Below, piece by piece: positions 12,802 to 26,560 of a DNA stretch of 64,000 bases. Numbering within the stretch: position 1 is the first letter of the stretch; the number at the start of each line of letters is the position of its first letter. The notes below the pieces were generated by a model that did no database searches, was not told the DNA's origin, and was given only the letters and a program-made list of their open reading frames with translations. The DNA is taken from NCBI GenBank assembly GCA_037975125.1, contig CM075857.1, positions 47,187,172-47,251,171 on the forward strand. Reading direction: 5' to 3'. The position numbers and the translations under genes were made by a program. Origin of the DNA: Latrodectus hesperus (lineage: Eukaryota; Arthropoda; Arachnida; Araneae; Theridiidae).

Positions 12802-13646
12802 TTGATTAATATGTTGTATTTTATCTACAGCATTAATAAATCTTATATTATTAAAAAAAATTATATTATTTAGAAGAGTATGAAAACTAAATTTTTATAA
12901 TAGGGTTTTAATATTACAATTACTTTCTTTTTTTCTTATTTTTATATTTACTGCATTAACAAATGTTGTTCCTAAAAAGAGTTTTGAGAAATAATAAAAA
13001 CTTTTTTATTATTTTCTCTTTTAAAAGTTCTCATTTCTCATTAAAATGTTTTTAAAAACATATTAATATCCTATATTTATATTTGTAGTATATAAATCTT
13101 AGCATGGCTAATCGATATAAGGAATCCAAGAGAAAAATCATATTAAATCAAAATATATTCAAATTTTATCAATTATTTCATTTTTAAGAAATAAAACTCA
13201 TGTTTTTATTTTTTGGGACAAAGTGAGTTTTATGAAAGAAAAACTACAAAATATAAATCGGATTTATTACTTCGATTTATATTTTGCAGGTTTGTTTCTT
13301 TAAACTTTGACATCACTTAAAGGATAACTTAACGTTTGAAAATTCTAGTAAAGCTTTACTTATCTACAATATTTTTCCTTCTGGAAGGAGAAACTTTCTC
13401 ATAGATAATCGACAGTATTCATTCAGAGTTAATTAAAAAACTCGGAAAACTCTTATGCATTTACAACCGCATCCAGTAAACAAAAATGCAATATTCCTTT
13501 TTCGCTATACGACAATGGCGGAAAACGAAACTAAACCTTTCTATTCTGAAATACAAGAATCTACTTCTATTCTACAGTAATTTCATCTTTCTTTAAATAA
13601 AAATTTGGATGACTATTTACCAAAGTATATTATTATTATAAAAGTC

Positions 13647-13648
<2 letters not shown>
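12799..13648. other. AT-rich noncoding stretch
   Basis: Nothing recognisable between the two TA arrays. Confidence 0.5.

Positions 13649-13681
<33 letters not shown>
13649..13681. repeat. (TA)n microsatellite
   Basis: Uninterrupted TA array of about 33 bp. Confidence 0.97.
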
Positions 13682-13683
<2 letters not shown>

Positions 13684-14077
13684 TGAACTTTGTTTACAAA
13701 TATATCATATTACATATAAATGCGCTATTTGCATAGAATATAAAAACATTATTCACCTATATATTATATAATTTTGTGAAATAAGAAGGGGCTACATAAT
13801 ATATGATGAGAGAAAAGGCTGACATATATGTATGTACGGTAAGCTCAAAATTTATACTTAAGTGCTGTTTCCTTTTATATCACATATATTTCAATGTCAC
13901 ATTCAATTAGAATCTATAAAATGAATATACAAAATCAAGAACATAAATATAAATCCGGAGAAAATAGACATCAATGAAAAATGATAATTAAGTATTTTAT
14001 AAAGCTTGTATATATAAACTATCATTAAGAGTTAAAGAGAATTATAGAAATTTAAGTAAAAATGTTTGTTTGCTTAT

Positions 14078-14190
14078 GGCTCAGAGGTCCTTTTTTGCAT
14101 ACGAGGGCTAGACCGAAAGCTACGGTTCAAATCACTACAATCATCTAAACCTGAGATGAGATTCGAACCCATTAGCTTTTGATCCGGCAC
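14078..14190 (-). mobile_element. tRNA-derived SINE relic, family C copy 1
   Basis: On the minus strand a good pol III B-box, GGGTTCGAATCTC, sits at about 14160. It is followed by a body sharing GTAG-TTCG and TAGCCCTCGT(A/G)T(A/G)C(A/G)AAAAA with the plus-strand copy at 48785-48960. The A-box side is eroded. Finding the same body twice in the window supports a dispersed SINE rather than a tRNA gene. Confidence 0.5.
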
Positions 14191-16105
14191 TAAGAGTAAA
14201 TAAACATGTATGCAAAATTTAAAACCAATTATATTTCAACATTAATATATACATACACACATATATATGGATTTTTTAAAAAATACATTTTAAACCGATT
14301 TAGAATCCCTTCAGAAAATATCATTTAGAATTCCACTAAAAAAATAGGAAATTATTTCTGTTACATAAAATTAATTGTTTTTTAGCAAAAACTCATGAAT
14401 TTTTAATTAAAAAAAGTTGAAGCTCCAGAGCTACATGAATAGTCGAGGTTCATGTATCGAATTCGTTGACTACTCAACAAAGAACACTTTTTTCAACTAA
14501 ACAGCATGAAATTCGCTGAGTCAGTGATTTCAAACTAGTTTTTCCTAGAATTTTTTCCCGAATAAATTCAGAGCAATGATGCATAGTTCCATGTGTCGCT
14601 GCCACGGAATTGTTCCTAAGCTATCTAATCCATCACCAGCGCGTTCTTAAGTTGCAATTCTGAGTAGTCTCCCACACAAAGCGCAGTATGTGGGCTCCAG
14701 CAAATCACTCAAATCTTTTCAACGGTTCCTTTAACAAACGTCAAAAGACTGATTGTTTTCGCCTCAGCTCTATATCAATCACATTTACACACTGTAAAAG
14801 TGCAAGCTTAGTTTACCCGACTGAAACACCCCAACTTCCTGTATTACACAAAAACAATGGTGCTCCTTATGCTCCGGAAATCAACGAATGTAACTGCGGT
14901 AACGGATGGGATTAACTGTTTTCTCAGACTACTTTTTTGTTTCCGTAATTCAAAAAATAATAATAAATTTTTGAAGATGGATTATAGAGGAGAAATGTTT
15001 TTAGTGAAAATATGATTTCTCTTTTATTGTGAGGCGGATTGAACACATCATGACACAACATGTCAAGTCATCAACATTTTTTCCCCTATTTTAATCCCTC
15101 GCGTGAGTTTTTATTTGCTGCTGAGAAAAGTACATGATATTTAGTGTTTAGGGTGGAAGTATATTTATTTTCTTTAAAAGTCCCAAAAATTAAGTATTTG
15201 CTGCGAGTGTGCTTGCGTCATTAGTTCTGTATTTTTTAACTGTTGTCAAGATTAATCACCTCATTAAAGTCATGATTAATGGAAGTACTTGAGAGATTCT
15301 CAATTATGCTTTTTGTGTTTCTAACACAGTTTATTTATTCATTTTTTTATAAATTGAATTAACAAAACCATGGAAATTATCGTGTAATTTTTAGGAAAAG
15401 AAAACGCACCCTATAAATCAAATTAAAGCCAGTTCATTGTGTGGAAATAATTGCTGAAATCGTATATATTTAGAAATTCTTTGCTGTTGAGAAAATTAAT
15501 GATTTTTCAACAACATAGATGTTTACAATTCTTAAGAAAATTTTCGTGTTTACTTTAAGAAATTCTCTTGTTTTTTGTTGAAGTAAGCTGTAATGAAAGT
15601 TTACAAAAATGCTGAAATTAGGATCAATCAGTGAACTGTTACCAGCATAAAAAAATGTTGAATTGATAGGGTTTTTCTGCATAATCAAAAAGGTATGCAT
15701 TTGCGTAGCTAGTTCAAATACTATTGATAAGAATAATTTTCTTCAAAAAAATAAATAATAGTTAATGAATAAGAAAGTGAAGCATTCAATTAACTCAAGA
15801 AAGACACATTTTTACCTCACAGAAATATTTAAAAAAGAGAGATTATAACAGAAGCATTTACTTTGAATTATTAAATGTGCAGTTTAAAACCTTATACATA
15901 AAATAATTCCATGAAAATATCGTGCGGTATTTGTAATTGTTAGACAAAATTATTCCCACATACTCTTTTCCTACAGTTCAAATCTTTTTATTGATTTAAT
16001 CAATTATGTAAATTTTGATATGTGTACATTATGCTTAGAAATTAAAAAATATGCGACATATATATAATTAAAAGGGAAAAAATAAACTTGAAAATAAACT
16101 TTCAC
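14191..16105. other. Noncoding stretch with a GC-richer patch at 14560-14930
   Basis: The patch holds a 75-codon plus-strand open frame (14688-14915) without a recognisable domain. It could be a conserved noncoding block or an exon fragment, and I see no splice-site pair that decides. The remainder is AT-rich with nothing recognised. Confidence 0.4.
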
Positions 16106-16116
16106 AGAGCAAAATA

Positions 16117-16161
16117 TCAAGTCATCCAGGAAGAATTAATAATTTCTTTCCGATGACTTGA
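16117..16161. repeat. Imperfect hairpin
   Basis: TCAAGTCATC (16117-16126) and GATGACTTGA (16152-16161) are exact inverse complements. Inside them GGAAGAA faces TTTCTTTCC, so most of the 45 bases can pair. It may be a small fold-back relic. Confidence 0.4.
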
Positions 16162-16544
16162 TTTTTTATTTTCAATAGTTCATAATACACTCTTTTGCAA
16201 AAAGAAATTGAAGCACCAAGAAGGAAGTGGTTGTTTTTGCTGAAATTGAATATGTGTATAGTTCATACACAGATATAAAATGATTAAAAATATCAAGGTC
16301 ATAGTACCTGTTCAGGGCTCAGAATCACTTATGGAGTGTTCAAATTAGAAGTGTCAATAAGTTAACACTCACCTATTGAGTGTTCAAATTAGATTAAACC
16401 GAAAGCCAATGATTATTCACTTTCGGGCGTTAGATAAATCGCTCTATTATATAGTTGGATAAATTTCTCTATTACAACAACGATTGCTATGTTTTCCGAA
16501 GTCCTCACACACCATTTTTATATACGCTCAACTATTCAGTGCTG

Positions 16545-16885
16545 CCACCACTTTCTGTCGTGGCCAATATGGCCTGCTTGATTAGGTCATCCTTCTCCTT
16601 ATCAGAAGGTAGTGAATTCGAATCTCGGCTTGACTGAAGATCCATCATGTTCACTAAAGATGGTTGGGGCATGTTAAACAAGTCGTTGTCGTCATGTCCT
16701 TCAAGTGAAATGATAGCTCAGGAGTGGCAAGCCAAAAATTGGGGTCTTCTGCTTCGTCCCTAATGGCTTGATCCCTTCTAAATGATGAAGACTCCCTCTG
16801 GCTGCTTCTATTTAACTGGTAAAACCCAAATCAGGAGTTAGATACAGGGAAGCATGTTGGTGCAACAACTTGCTTTCTGTGAATA
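16545..16885 (+). mobile_element. tRNA-derived SINE, family A copy 1
   Basis: A degenerate promoter region with an A-box-like TGGCCAATATGGCC and a B-box-like GAATTCGAATCTC (about 16611) leads a 340-bp body. The body aligns with 27955-28250. Shared blocks include CATGTCCTTCAAGTGAAATG, ATGATGAAGACTCC(C/T)TCT and GCTGCTTC(T/C)AT(T/C)TAACTG. Length and structure fit a LINE-dependent SINE. The embedded open frame at 16455-16637 is not a gene. Confidence 0.65.
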
Positions 16886-19800
16886 TTATCCAGACACTGT
16901 CTAATATCAAATATGAGTCTTTCTCGTAAGTCATTTTATTGTTTTGAAACCAATTACAATTTTTTTCCTTGAAGATTTAATAACATGCCATGCAATTTAT
17001 TGAAATTGAATCTTTTAACCAAATACATATAATTTTTTTTATATTTTAAGTTGTAAGGAATGCGATACTTTTTACAATTTAAATTTTCTTTTGCACTGCG
17101 TGGCTAATTTCTTTTTCACTGTTGCTCAAATATTTTACCAGTTGAGTCTAAAAATCTCAAAGTCGAGTTACCAGCCGAATTATTAGCTGTCAAGCCTTCA
17201 CTTCAATAGTTCGCTGAATTTCCAATCAACGTTACCTGGTACTTAAGTGATTCAAAAGCCTCTTTAAGTCGCTTCAATTATATAAGCCTCGTCTGAAAAA
17301 ATTTATCATTTAGTGATTAACAAACCAAACTAAATCTAAGTGACTTTAAACGCAGATATTTAATTATCAGTTATAAGCTACTTAAACTTGTAAAGGCTTT
17401 CTTCCATCAAAAAAGAGCTTTTTGAAAAATTTTGGAGGCTTTCTGTTACTATATTACAATGTAAATCTAATCTACACCAGGGAATAGTTTAAATACTTTT
17501 AGTTGAAAGTTTTAATCTGTCAAAGAAATCCACTTAAACGATATTTTTTACACACAAGCAATACCTTTTTTCTTTTCTTCTTATGCAAGCCATTTTTATA
17601 TCTTATTTCCAAATCCCCCAATAGCATCGACAATGAACTTATTTACAATAATTTACTTCTTTATTCCAATAATTATATTTTCCTCTTAACGGAATTAATC
17701 AATGCTAAAGAATATTTAAAATATTAAAATTATAAAATATAGTTAAAAAATCAGAAAATTTTAAAATTAAAAAAATGATTTCTACAAAATTAAGCAATTT
17801 GGTTTAAAATTTATTTTTCAAAATGATTCGTCTCTAATTTTTGATATAATTATAAAAACATTCATTTAAAATTTAAATATACATTATTTAAAACATTTTT
17901 TTAATAGATTCTTTTTTAAAAGAAAAATTAAATACACTTTTTAAAAAGAATTTTTACATTCTTTTTTCTTTTTATAACAAAGAAAAAAACAGGTATAAAT
18001 CATTCTTTTCAATTCTATTTTTAATAAGCATTTATAAAATACATTGTAAGCACTATATTATTCAAATTTATGTTCCTCTAATATTTCTTTTTAATATGAT
18101 TTTTGTTAAAATTTGATATTTTCTTTAACTTATATTTCACAGACATAGATCATATTCTATGCCTGATGCCACCACCATGATGCTGTTAAGAAAATCAGTA
18201 TTCTCTGAAAATACGACGTCACACATGTAATTGCTGCATTCTGCTTATCATTGATTACACCGCTAAAGGGGCTATTTGTGATGTAACATCAAAAGTAAGT
18301 TATGGTCGCCATGGTGATAGACTATGCAGCAGAAAACATCGCCCACAGTGTTTGCAAGTACTTGTTATGTTACCAAATGGCTATGTTTCTTTTGAGAAAG
18401 GTGTATGATCCGTTACAGTCATGTATGCTAAATGTCTACCTTCTCAGCTTTTAATAATAACAGGCCGTTGAAAGCTGGTGAATCTAATTCCGAAGAATCT
18501 CTTGAATCTATTAAATATACTGCAGACGCTCATGTTTTCTCTGGCAAAACGATCTGCATTATTATGATATGCAACACCACTTTCCTCTGTAGCAATTCGA
18601 CTTCTTTCAAAGTCGGAAATTCCCTGGTAAACATTGAATACAGCGATTTTTCACCGATTAATTTTTCAGCATGATTTCTTACCAGACAAAACATAACTTT
18701 TCACCAGGACAGACATTACAATAATATTTCACCAGGCAACAATGTTCATACGCAGTTTTTATGAGAAATCTGCACAGTATAGTTTTTTAATTTAAATACG
18801 CTGCAGGTGTCACTTTCTATTTTATATAAATGTAATGAAAAGCTTATCATTTGCATATCACAGTCTCATCTCCTATCAAATAAATTTCTTGCTTGTAGTG
18901 TGTCATATTCTCTAAGCAATTGTTAAAGTCTCTCTTTTAAATTTGCTGTAATTCTTTAGTCTTTTAAATGTTGCCGTTTCAGTTCAGATCATTGCTAAAT
19001 CACTTTATTATAATTCTTGTTGGTTTAAAATATCCATGATGTCAGATAACGTTTCACATACATCATACATAATAAATTACGACATCGTATTGGGACGACG
19101 ACGTAAATTTGACTTGTCGATGAATTTGCTGTTTGTTTATAGCAAATTTTTTTCGATTTGGTTTAAAAATAATATATATTCCTTAATGCTATACTCTGAC
19201 TTATCTGAAAAGAGGTATATAGTATTACTTCCATTCTGGCCATAGTCATGTAGATTCACAAAAAAAATTCTTTCAGTTTATTTTGATCACTTGATCTTCG
19301 TTATAAGGAAAAGAAAAATATGCATAAGAAAATAAACTACATTTCTTGTACATATTTTATAAAATTCAATGTACAAATAAATAGCATAAAACTAGTTCGG
19401 TAATATTTTCGGTTTAACAATTTTCAACAAGTAAAAAAAAAACTTTCAAGAGAAATTTTTAGTTTTATAAATGATCCAAAAATTAAATATTTTAACAAAA
19501 AATTCTTTTAAATATATTTTCCTTTTAGTTTCTTTTTCAAATTAAAATTAATTTGACACAACTGTGCAGTATATTTTAATCATGAAAAAAAAACTTGAAA
19601 TCAATCAAAGATAATAGATTTGTCATTCTCAACTTAATATAAACAAAAGATACAAAGGGCAATTTTCTTTTATTTCATTTCGAACTATTGTTTTCCATTT
19701 ATTTCTCTTTATCAGCAAGTTAGAAAACATAAATAATTCCATTCTTTGAACAAAATAGCACATTTTATTTCAATGGTCAGAAACATTGGCAGAAGGGGGG

Positions 19801-19960
19801 GGGGTACTTCAGCAAAAATCTCGACAAATAGTCACACACTTCCGTTCCACAACGTGGCAAAGATGGAGTCGCAAGGTGATCTATAACGAAGTACTGTCAA
19901 CTGCTCAATCACGCAGGTATGTGATTCATAGTGTCATTGTAAGTCTGAGTATGTGACTTC
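16886..19960. other. Noncoding stretch
   Basis: Mostly AT-rich. A slightly GC-richer block at about 18130-18680 contains an 80-codon plus-strand open frame (18432-18674) with no recognisable domain. A run of ten G lies at 19795-19804. No gene is supported. Confidence 0.45.
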
Positions 19961-20066
19961 CTCTATAAAGAGAGTTGAGTTGTCATGGAAAAAAATACCA
20001 GAAACATTCGCTTGTTCGTTTCCTTTTAGCTGACTCAACTGTTAGTTTACAACAAATCTCGAAGGT
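19961..20066 (+). promoter_or_regulatory. Possible TATA promoter with a short noncoding first exon
   Basis: TATAAA at 19964-19969 sits in a GC-richer block. About 95 bases on comes a good splice-donor match, CTCGAAG|GTAATA (junction at about 20065). That is the arrangement of a small 5' noncoding exon. TATAAA and donor-like strings are common by chance in such AT-rich DNA, and no downstream coding exon is recognised. Confidence 0.2.
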
Positions 20067-21890
20067 AATAACTAATTATAGAAAACTATTTTTAAAAAAT
20101 TGTTTTCTATAAATAGTTATATGGTACTAGGACATTAATCACAGACAGTATTAACTATATTTAAATTTACATTTTAATTTAGTGATAATCACTCATAAAA
20201 TTGCTGGATCAAATTTCATAAACAAGAGCTTTAATGATTTATAAAGAGATCGTAAGAGTTAGAATTTATTACACTACTTTAGAGTTTGTTTACCATTTTA
20301 TTATAATTAATTAAATTGGGTTTATTTTAAAGGTTTCAATTGATAAATTAAGACTCAGTTTTATGCAAATTTTAATATGGGTTTAAAAAAGAGGACGATA
20401 GATGATTTAAAACACTGAAGAATAATAATTTGTATGAAAACTTCAATAATTGATAAGCAGACAATACATTAAAGCGTTTTTATTTTGAAGATTTTCTTGA
20501 ACCGCAGTAAATCGATTAATAGCAATGATAGGTGAATAAATCTCTCTTGAATTTGTCTAAGCTGGTGATGTCAAGTCAAGTCTGGGGTATAAATGTGTAG
20601 CAGATTTAAGTGATGCGGTACACATAAAATTATTAAAAACGTGGGTAATATTTAGAAATATATATAACATTCAATTAAACTCAAATGGGAACATTAAAAT
20701 CAGTGAAAACCCAATTCATTTCTGCTTTGGGAAAAAATAAAATTTAGTGTATTGTCAAGTAATATTAAAAAACTCAAAATGAATAACAATGACTCTATGT
20801 AAACATTGTTAATTTAACTATAAGAAATAAGGGATTCTAGTTGGCTTAAACATAAATATAAGAAATATTTTTATGTATAAATATTCATGAGACAGCAAAC
20901 GAAGTACGCTGTTTTTTTTTTTTTAATGATTGCAACAGTATTTTAATTTTTCCATTGAATTTGAGGATAAAGTAGTAATAATTATAAAAAAAGTTATTCA
21001 AACCTATCAATGAAATAAACTCATATAATTATTTTAGTAAATTACTTTCTAATTATTAATATAATAACCTAATTTCAGTAATTTTTTTTTTAACTTCTTA
21101 TAAGCAAAAAGCAAAAGTGGGCACAAAATGTTCTTAAATTTTTCTCTTACATAAAAAAGGTTTACCAGCACTACCTAAGATCAATATTTTCAGACAATGA
21201 TCTATCACCAGTTACTCCGATTCAAATTATCAAAAATGTACTCTGAATTTATTTAAAATAAAAATCATTAAATAATTAATAATCCATTATATTGAATAAT
21301 AAAGATACAAATATAAATATTTGTATATATATATCAGTTCATTAGTTTAGGCTTCCATAGTGGCATTTGTAACCTTCAACCATGGTCATATTGTTCAATT
21401 GACACCAAAACAAACTAGTTCTTTGATCTATCATATCATATTTGCGATGGAACATTTCTAAATATGAACAAATCTAATATGAAACACAAGAATAAAAACA
21501 TTGAAATGAAAACCACAAATTTTCTTTAATGTCCCAATTAAGGATGTGACATTAGGGAAATGCAAATATTAATTCATTAACCGTGTGATTCTATGGCTAT
21601 TTTTTCATGCTATGTAATTAAAATAAAACTTCCTAATGTTAGGTACCCATAGTGAATGCTGATACTAATTAAATATTGAATAAATAAAAACGATTGAAAT
21701 TATTTCTCGTGGATAATAGAATCAGGTGAACATTCGTTTTTCATATAAATGAAACCTCGTGTCATCTGCAGAAAATATTGATTTCATTTAAACTCTCATT
21801 TTTCTCATTTATTATTTCTAAGAATTTAGCAAAGTCGAACAGAGAATTCAACTTTGTATAAGTAAATCACGACATCGTCCTTACGAATGC
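20067..21890. other. AT-rich noncoding stretch
   Basis: No gene supported. A second TATA-like GGGTATAAATG near 20584 is noted but has no supporting context. Confidence 0.45.
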
Positions 21891-22400
21891 AGAACATTAT
21901 TTCATCCGTGGAGGTAAGCCGAATCCTCGGGTTTGAATTCGAAAGCAGCTTCTACCTTTTCCCAGAAAGCTAGAATATCTTATTTTTATTCGAACACACC
22001 AAACTCGATATTAGTTAAGCTCGGCACATCGAAGTTACTTTGGGGAAAATGGAAACGTGTTCTCTCGTCTCAATCCTTTCCTGGCAGCATCCGGGTTCGT
22101 GCAGGAGGGACGAAGAAAATCCTCTTCAGGATAAGTCGGTCAGTAATTGCACTCTAGTGATATCCGATTCCACCTTCACTTCTCTCGCCCAGTCCCTAGT
22201 CTGCACAGACGCACAGATCTTTTTCTTTCATCAGTTTTGAAATGATAGATGGTGCTTTGATCTCGACAAAGAGGACAGGATTACTGACTGCTGCGTTTGG
22301 ATTATGTTACTGCTCGTCCATTTACGTTACGGTTGTTTTTCCCTCTGCACTGCTTCCATTGATGAGGATAATGGCCCTTTCACTTGGAGATTAAGTAATG
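21890..22400. other. GC-richer island, possible conserved element or exon
   Basis: This half-kilobase is visibly GC-richer than its surroundings. It contains a strong donor-like GTGGAG|GTAAGC at about 21911 and two overlapping plus-strand open frames (21933-22157 and 22040-22240). Neither translation resembles a family I know. Candidates are a conserved noncoding element, an untranslated exon, or an old repeat. Confidence 0.35.
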
Positions 22401-22893
22401 AAAAGAGAGTGATGTCATAATATTTTACGCTGTTCGGATTTTAAATAAGAATGAAGTTTTGTTGTGTTTAGTGTTAATAATCCACAAAATTCCACTCAAT
22501 TTAATTTTTAGAAGTGGGACATTTTTAATTTTTTTTATTTATTTGAAAGCTTTTTGTTATATTTTTTAATTCATTTTCTGTCACTATTATATTCAATTTA
22601 TTCAAGAAATTTAAAAGCAATATTTCAATAAAGTTAGTATTCCTGTTAAAAAAAATTTGTTATTTCTTTATAAAATCGCATTATTTCGTTGCAGCAGTTC
22701 AGTCCTCTGTAATAAAATAAATGAACTTGTTTTATGAAAAATTAAGCGCGATGAAGTTATTTTTATATTATCTTTATTCAGGAGTTATTGTCATTATTTT
22801 TAAAATTAACTTATTTAAATTTAATAAAATTATTCAAGCCAAGTATTTAATATAAAACTTAAAATTAATAGGAGACAATTTTATCTAAACCTA

Positions 22894-22901
<8 letters not shown>
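22401..22901. other. AT-rich noncoding stretch
   Basis: Nothing recognised. Confidence 0.5.

Positions 22902-22983
<82 letters not shown>
22902..22983. repeat. (TA)n microsatellite
   Basis: Uninterrupted TA array of about 82 bp. Confidence 0.97.
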
Positions 22984-22985
<2 letters not shown>

Positions 22986-25980
22986 TCTACTATAAATTGA
23001 AATATTTTTAAAATTCACCATAATGCTAATTAGCAATGATCTTGCATCACATGAGCAAAGAAAAAATACATGAGTAAACCACCCTAGAAAGAAATTTTTA
23101 GAAGAAAAAAGGGAACCTCTAACCCATATTAAAGCTCCAAAACATGAGCATTCAAAATTGTTCCTGGGATTTGTTGATTGTGATAAAGAGTGTCAGTTCC
23201 ACAAAAAGCTTCAACTTCTCAAAATGAAAAAAAAAAAATAAATAAATTAGTATTTTTTGGTATTATAAGTTATTGTTTTAAATAACATTACACAGTATCT
23301 TTTTTACATTACAATTCTGTGATGCATGGTTTTAACGATTAAATTCGTGACAAAGGATTGTTACAAATTGGGCTCTAGTAATCCCACATAAAATGCATTT
23401 AACAGTAATTAAAAAGATTTTGAATATTTTACCCTTCACATTCTCTTTCTATTCATGCCGATTTGATTTAAATTTTGACTTAAGATAGATATATTGTGAG
23501 CTTCATTACTAATTTAATGATTCTGTGTAAAATCAATAAATTTGGAATTAACATTGATTTTTCAATAAGTTTTCCGTGTCTCCTTTTCCTACTTACTCTT
23601 GGGGAGCTAATGATATTCAATCACGAAATTATTTTTTCCCACTATATTTGAGTTTTATTGAAAATATCTTTCAATAATCTTCATATCGACCACTAAAACT
23701 ACATATGCTATCGTAATTTCTATCATTGTGGACGGATATTTTTTACCTTTCCTAAACATTATGTGTGGGAAAATTGAATGATATCAAGAAAGAGAATTTA
23801 ATAGTTTACTCTAAATTCCTTCCCACATGGCCCATAATAATGGAATCTTAATAATGGCCCATATCTTGGTTCAGTAATGTACTATTTATTTATTTCAGCA
23901 ATTCTGAAAATTGTTAGTTCTATACTGATTACATTAATCTCCTAACTATGTTCAGTTTCTTTTCAGACAACTTTGCATGTTTCCATATATGTATATGTTT
24001 CGATTTAATGACATTTGAATCGATAAATTCTCACATTTGGATCAATAAAATGACCGAATAATATTGTATTATTTTATCGATTCAATGTTATTCCAAAATA
24101 ACCATTCATGCAGACAGAGTGTTATTAGCATACCTCCAACTGTTCCAAGATTTGTTTATGAATTTACGTGTTCGTATTTTTACCTTTGTAAATATACAGG
24201 TTTAGTTCAAATGATTTTTTGAATTCTGCACGGATAATCAAAATTTCTTATTTTATTCAATTTTAAATTTGGAAATCTTAGAATAATAAATTTCTTTGCA
24301 CTAAGGGAAATGTATATTAAATTTTAAATTCATAATTTTTTTTTTTTTTTTTTTTTACAAGTAGAAGCATCGCAATTCTAAGATGCGTTTCTTCTTCCTT
24401 CTAGTAGGAACGTGACTTTGAAAAGTCATTCCAAATATCAAGTTTCTAACGCTAGTATTTTTATACACAATAACATACACATAAAATCATATAGAAAATT
24501 TTAATATTTTTATGGAATATTCTAGTGCAAAAAGAAGTACATTTTTCATTTTTCTAAATTCAGGTGTTTCCGAATAGTTCCATTTTAAATCAAAGAAATG
24601 TTTATTCTTTTTCCTCATGGAGCTATCATATCAGCTAGTAAACATACCCTTAGCTATGTATGAATTTTAAATTAAATATTTTCAAATTCACCATTTGCTC
24701 CAGTTTCTATCTAACGCAGTTTCCCATTTGTTCCTTTTTTCTCCATATTTCTTTAGAAGTTAAAAAATTTAAATGCATTTTTTAAAATTCCCGACAGAGT
24801 TTTCAGTCTTTTAATAACATATGTATTCTTCTCGGGAGAAAATTAATACCGTTTCAGTCTCTGAATGAAATCATCGAGGCTGAAGAATTATGCGAATATC
24901 ACAAACAGAGGTTTAATTTAAATTTAGATTATTTTATATTATCATTTAATCCTTGGGACAAATTAAAGAATAGGATTAATATTTTAATAAAATATTTATA
25001 ACTAATTTGAATTTAAATTATTTGTTATAAAATTTTTCCAGTGTCTCCATTACATTCTTTTGAAGAATGTCGAATCAAGTTCGATGGTATCTATTACATA
25101 TGCATACCATTACAAACCACAATAATCGAATAATTGTAAAAATCTAACCAAACATTTAGCAACTAGAATAAAAAAAAACTATATTCACAATTTTTTGCAA
25201 CATTATTTATTAGACACACTTTAACTTGAGGTCAAGTTTCGCAGTAAAAGATCATTCTTTATAGGTGCATCATAGTTTATGGTAATAAATGAGTTTTAAT
25301 TTCATTATTTAATCAATAAAATTTTTAGGAACGTTAATTTTCGTTAAACTAGTAAAAGGAAATAAAAATAGAAAGGAATATATATTATTTCTCATTAAAT
25401 TGTTTAAGCGAACAAATATTTAAGAGTATTTATAACTATTCAAAGATATAAAACAGTAAAACTCCTCTCACGAGTAAAAATAATCAGGTATATCAATAGT
25501 TCTATATGGGATAAGGAGAGATTACGGTTGCAAATAAGTTACCTTCACCGTCAAATTTTGGTGAAAATAACAATTGATTTAAACTCAAATAAAATAATTT
25601 TCAGTTCTTTTTAATGAGGAAAGTGTGAAAAATATATAAGTTTTTCCTTAAATACCATTTTTTTCTTCTTAATAATAGATGGCCTAAAGTGATTCAGAAC
25701 AGCCAGCCTTCTTGCATTGTATGTGAGCAATAATTATCCAAGAAGTCTAAGCAATTTATTTTATTTTTAGGTTTTAAAATGCTGTAAAGTTTCATTAGCC
25801 TGGATCACTTCTAAAACACTAAAATTAAATGATTAAAAAATTAGATACTTCCTTATCTACAATGAAATATAATGCATCTTCTTTTGACATTGTAACATGA
25901 AAACCTAATTCTACATATCATATTCGTTACCTTCGAACTCATATATTAACTTAGCAAAGAAATCATCTGTTGTATCGTTC
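22984..25980. other. AT-rich noncoding stretch
   Basis: No gene supported. A run of about 18 T lies near 24339-24356. Confidence 0.5.
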
Positions 25981-26560
25981 TAAAGCATTTGCTGAACGAC
26001 CATATGGCATTTTCCAATTGTTTTTAGAACAGCAGGAACAGTAATGGAAGCATCACAAATAACCACTCTCGGCAGGTGGTATGAACGACTTGACACTCAA
26101 AAGGGGTCACAGGCCACATACTCCGTTCTGCTAAACTTGACCTGGCCTTCGCAGAGTATGTTGGCTTTTACAGAGAACTTCCCGCTCCCTACATCCCCCA
26201 TCACCTTACCAGACAATGGATTTCTTTTACAAATGGAACACTGAAAGACTTCTTTCAGTATTCTTCTTTTTCGTTTTCTAGCAGACGAATCGGTCTGCCA
26301 CGGAATGAGGCTAGCCGTATATTTGCATTGGTAATCATCCGGAATTTCTACTGAGTTAAATTTTTTCTTCCTATTTTTTCGAATAGTGGCTTCTCGGGGT
26401 GAATTTTTATGCCTTTGCTACCCCTCGACTTCTTTTTTTTTCTCTTGTTCCACTTTAAAAAGGAAAATGGATGAGTCAGCGGAGAAATTCTGGCGGAACA
26501 TGACCTCCTCGAAATTCGTAATTCTCTCTTTTTAAAGAAAATAATAAAAACACATTTCTT
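25981..26560. other. GC-richer island, possible conserved element or exon
   Basis: GC rises clearly here. A plus-strand open frame (26044-26244) and minus-strand frames (26348-26575) give no recognisable domain. No convincing pair of splice sites frames either one, so function is open. Confidence 0.3.
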
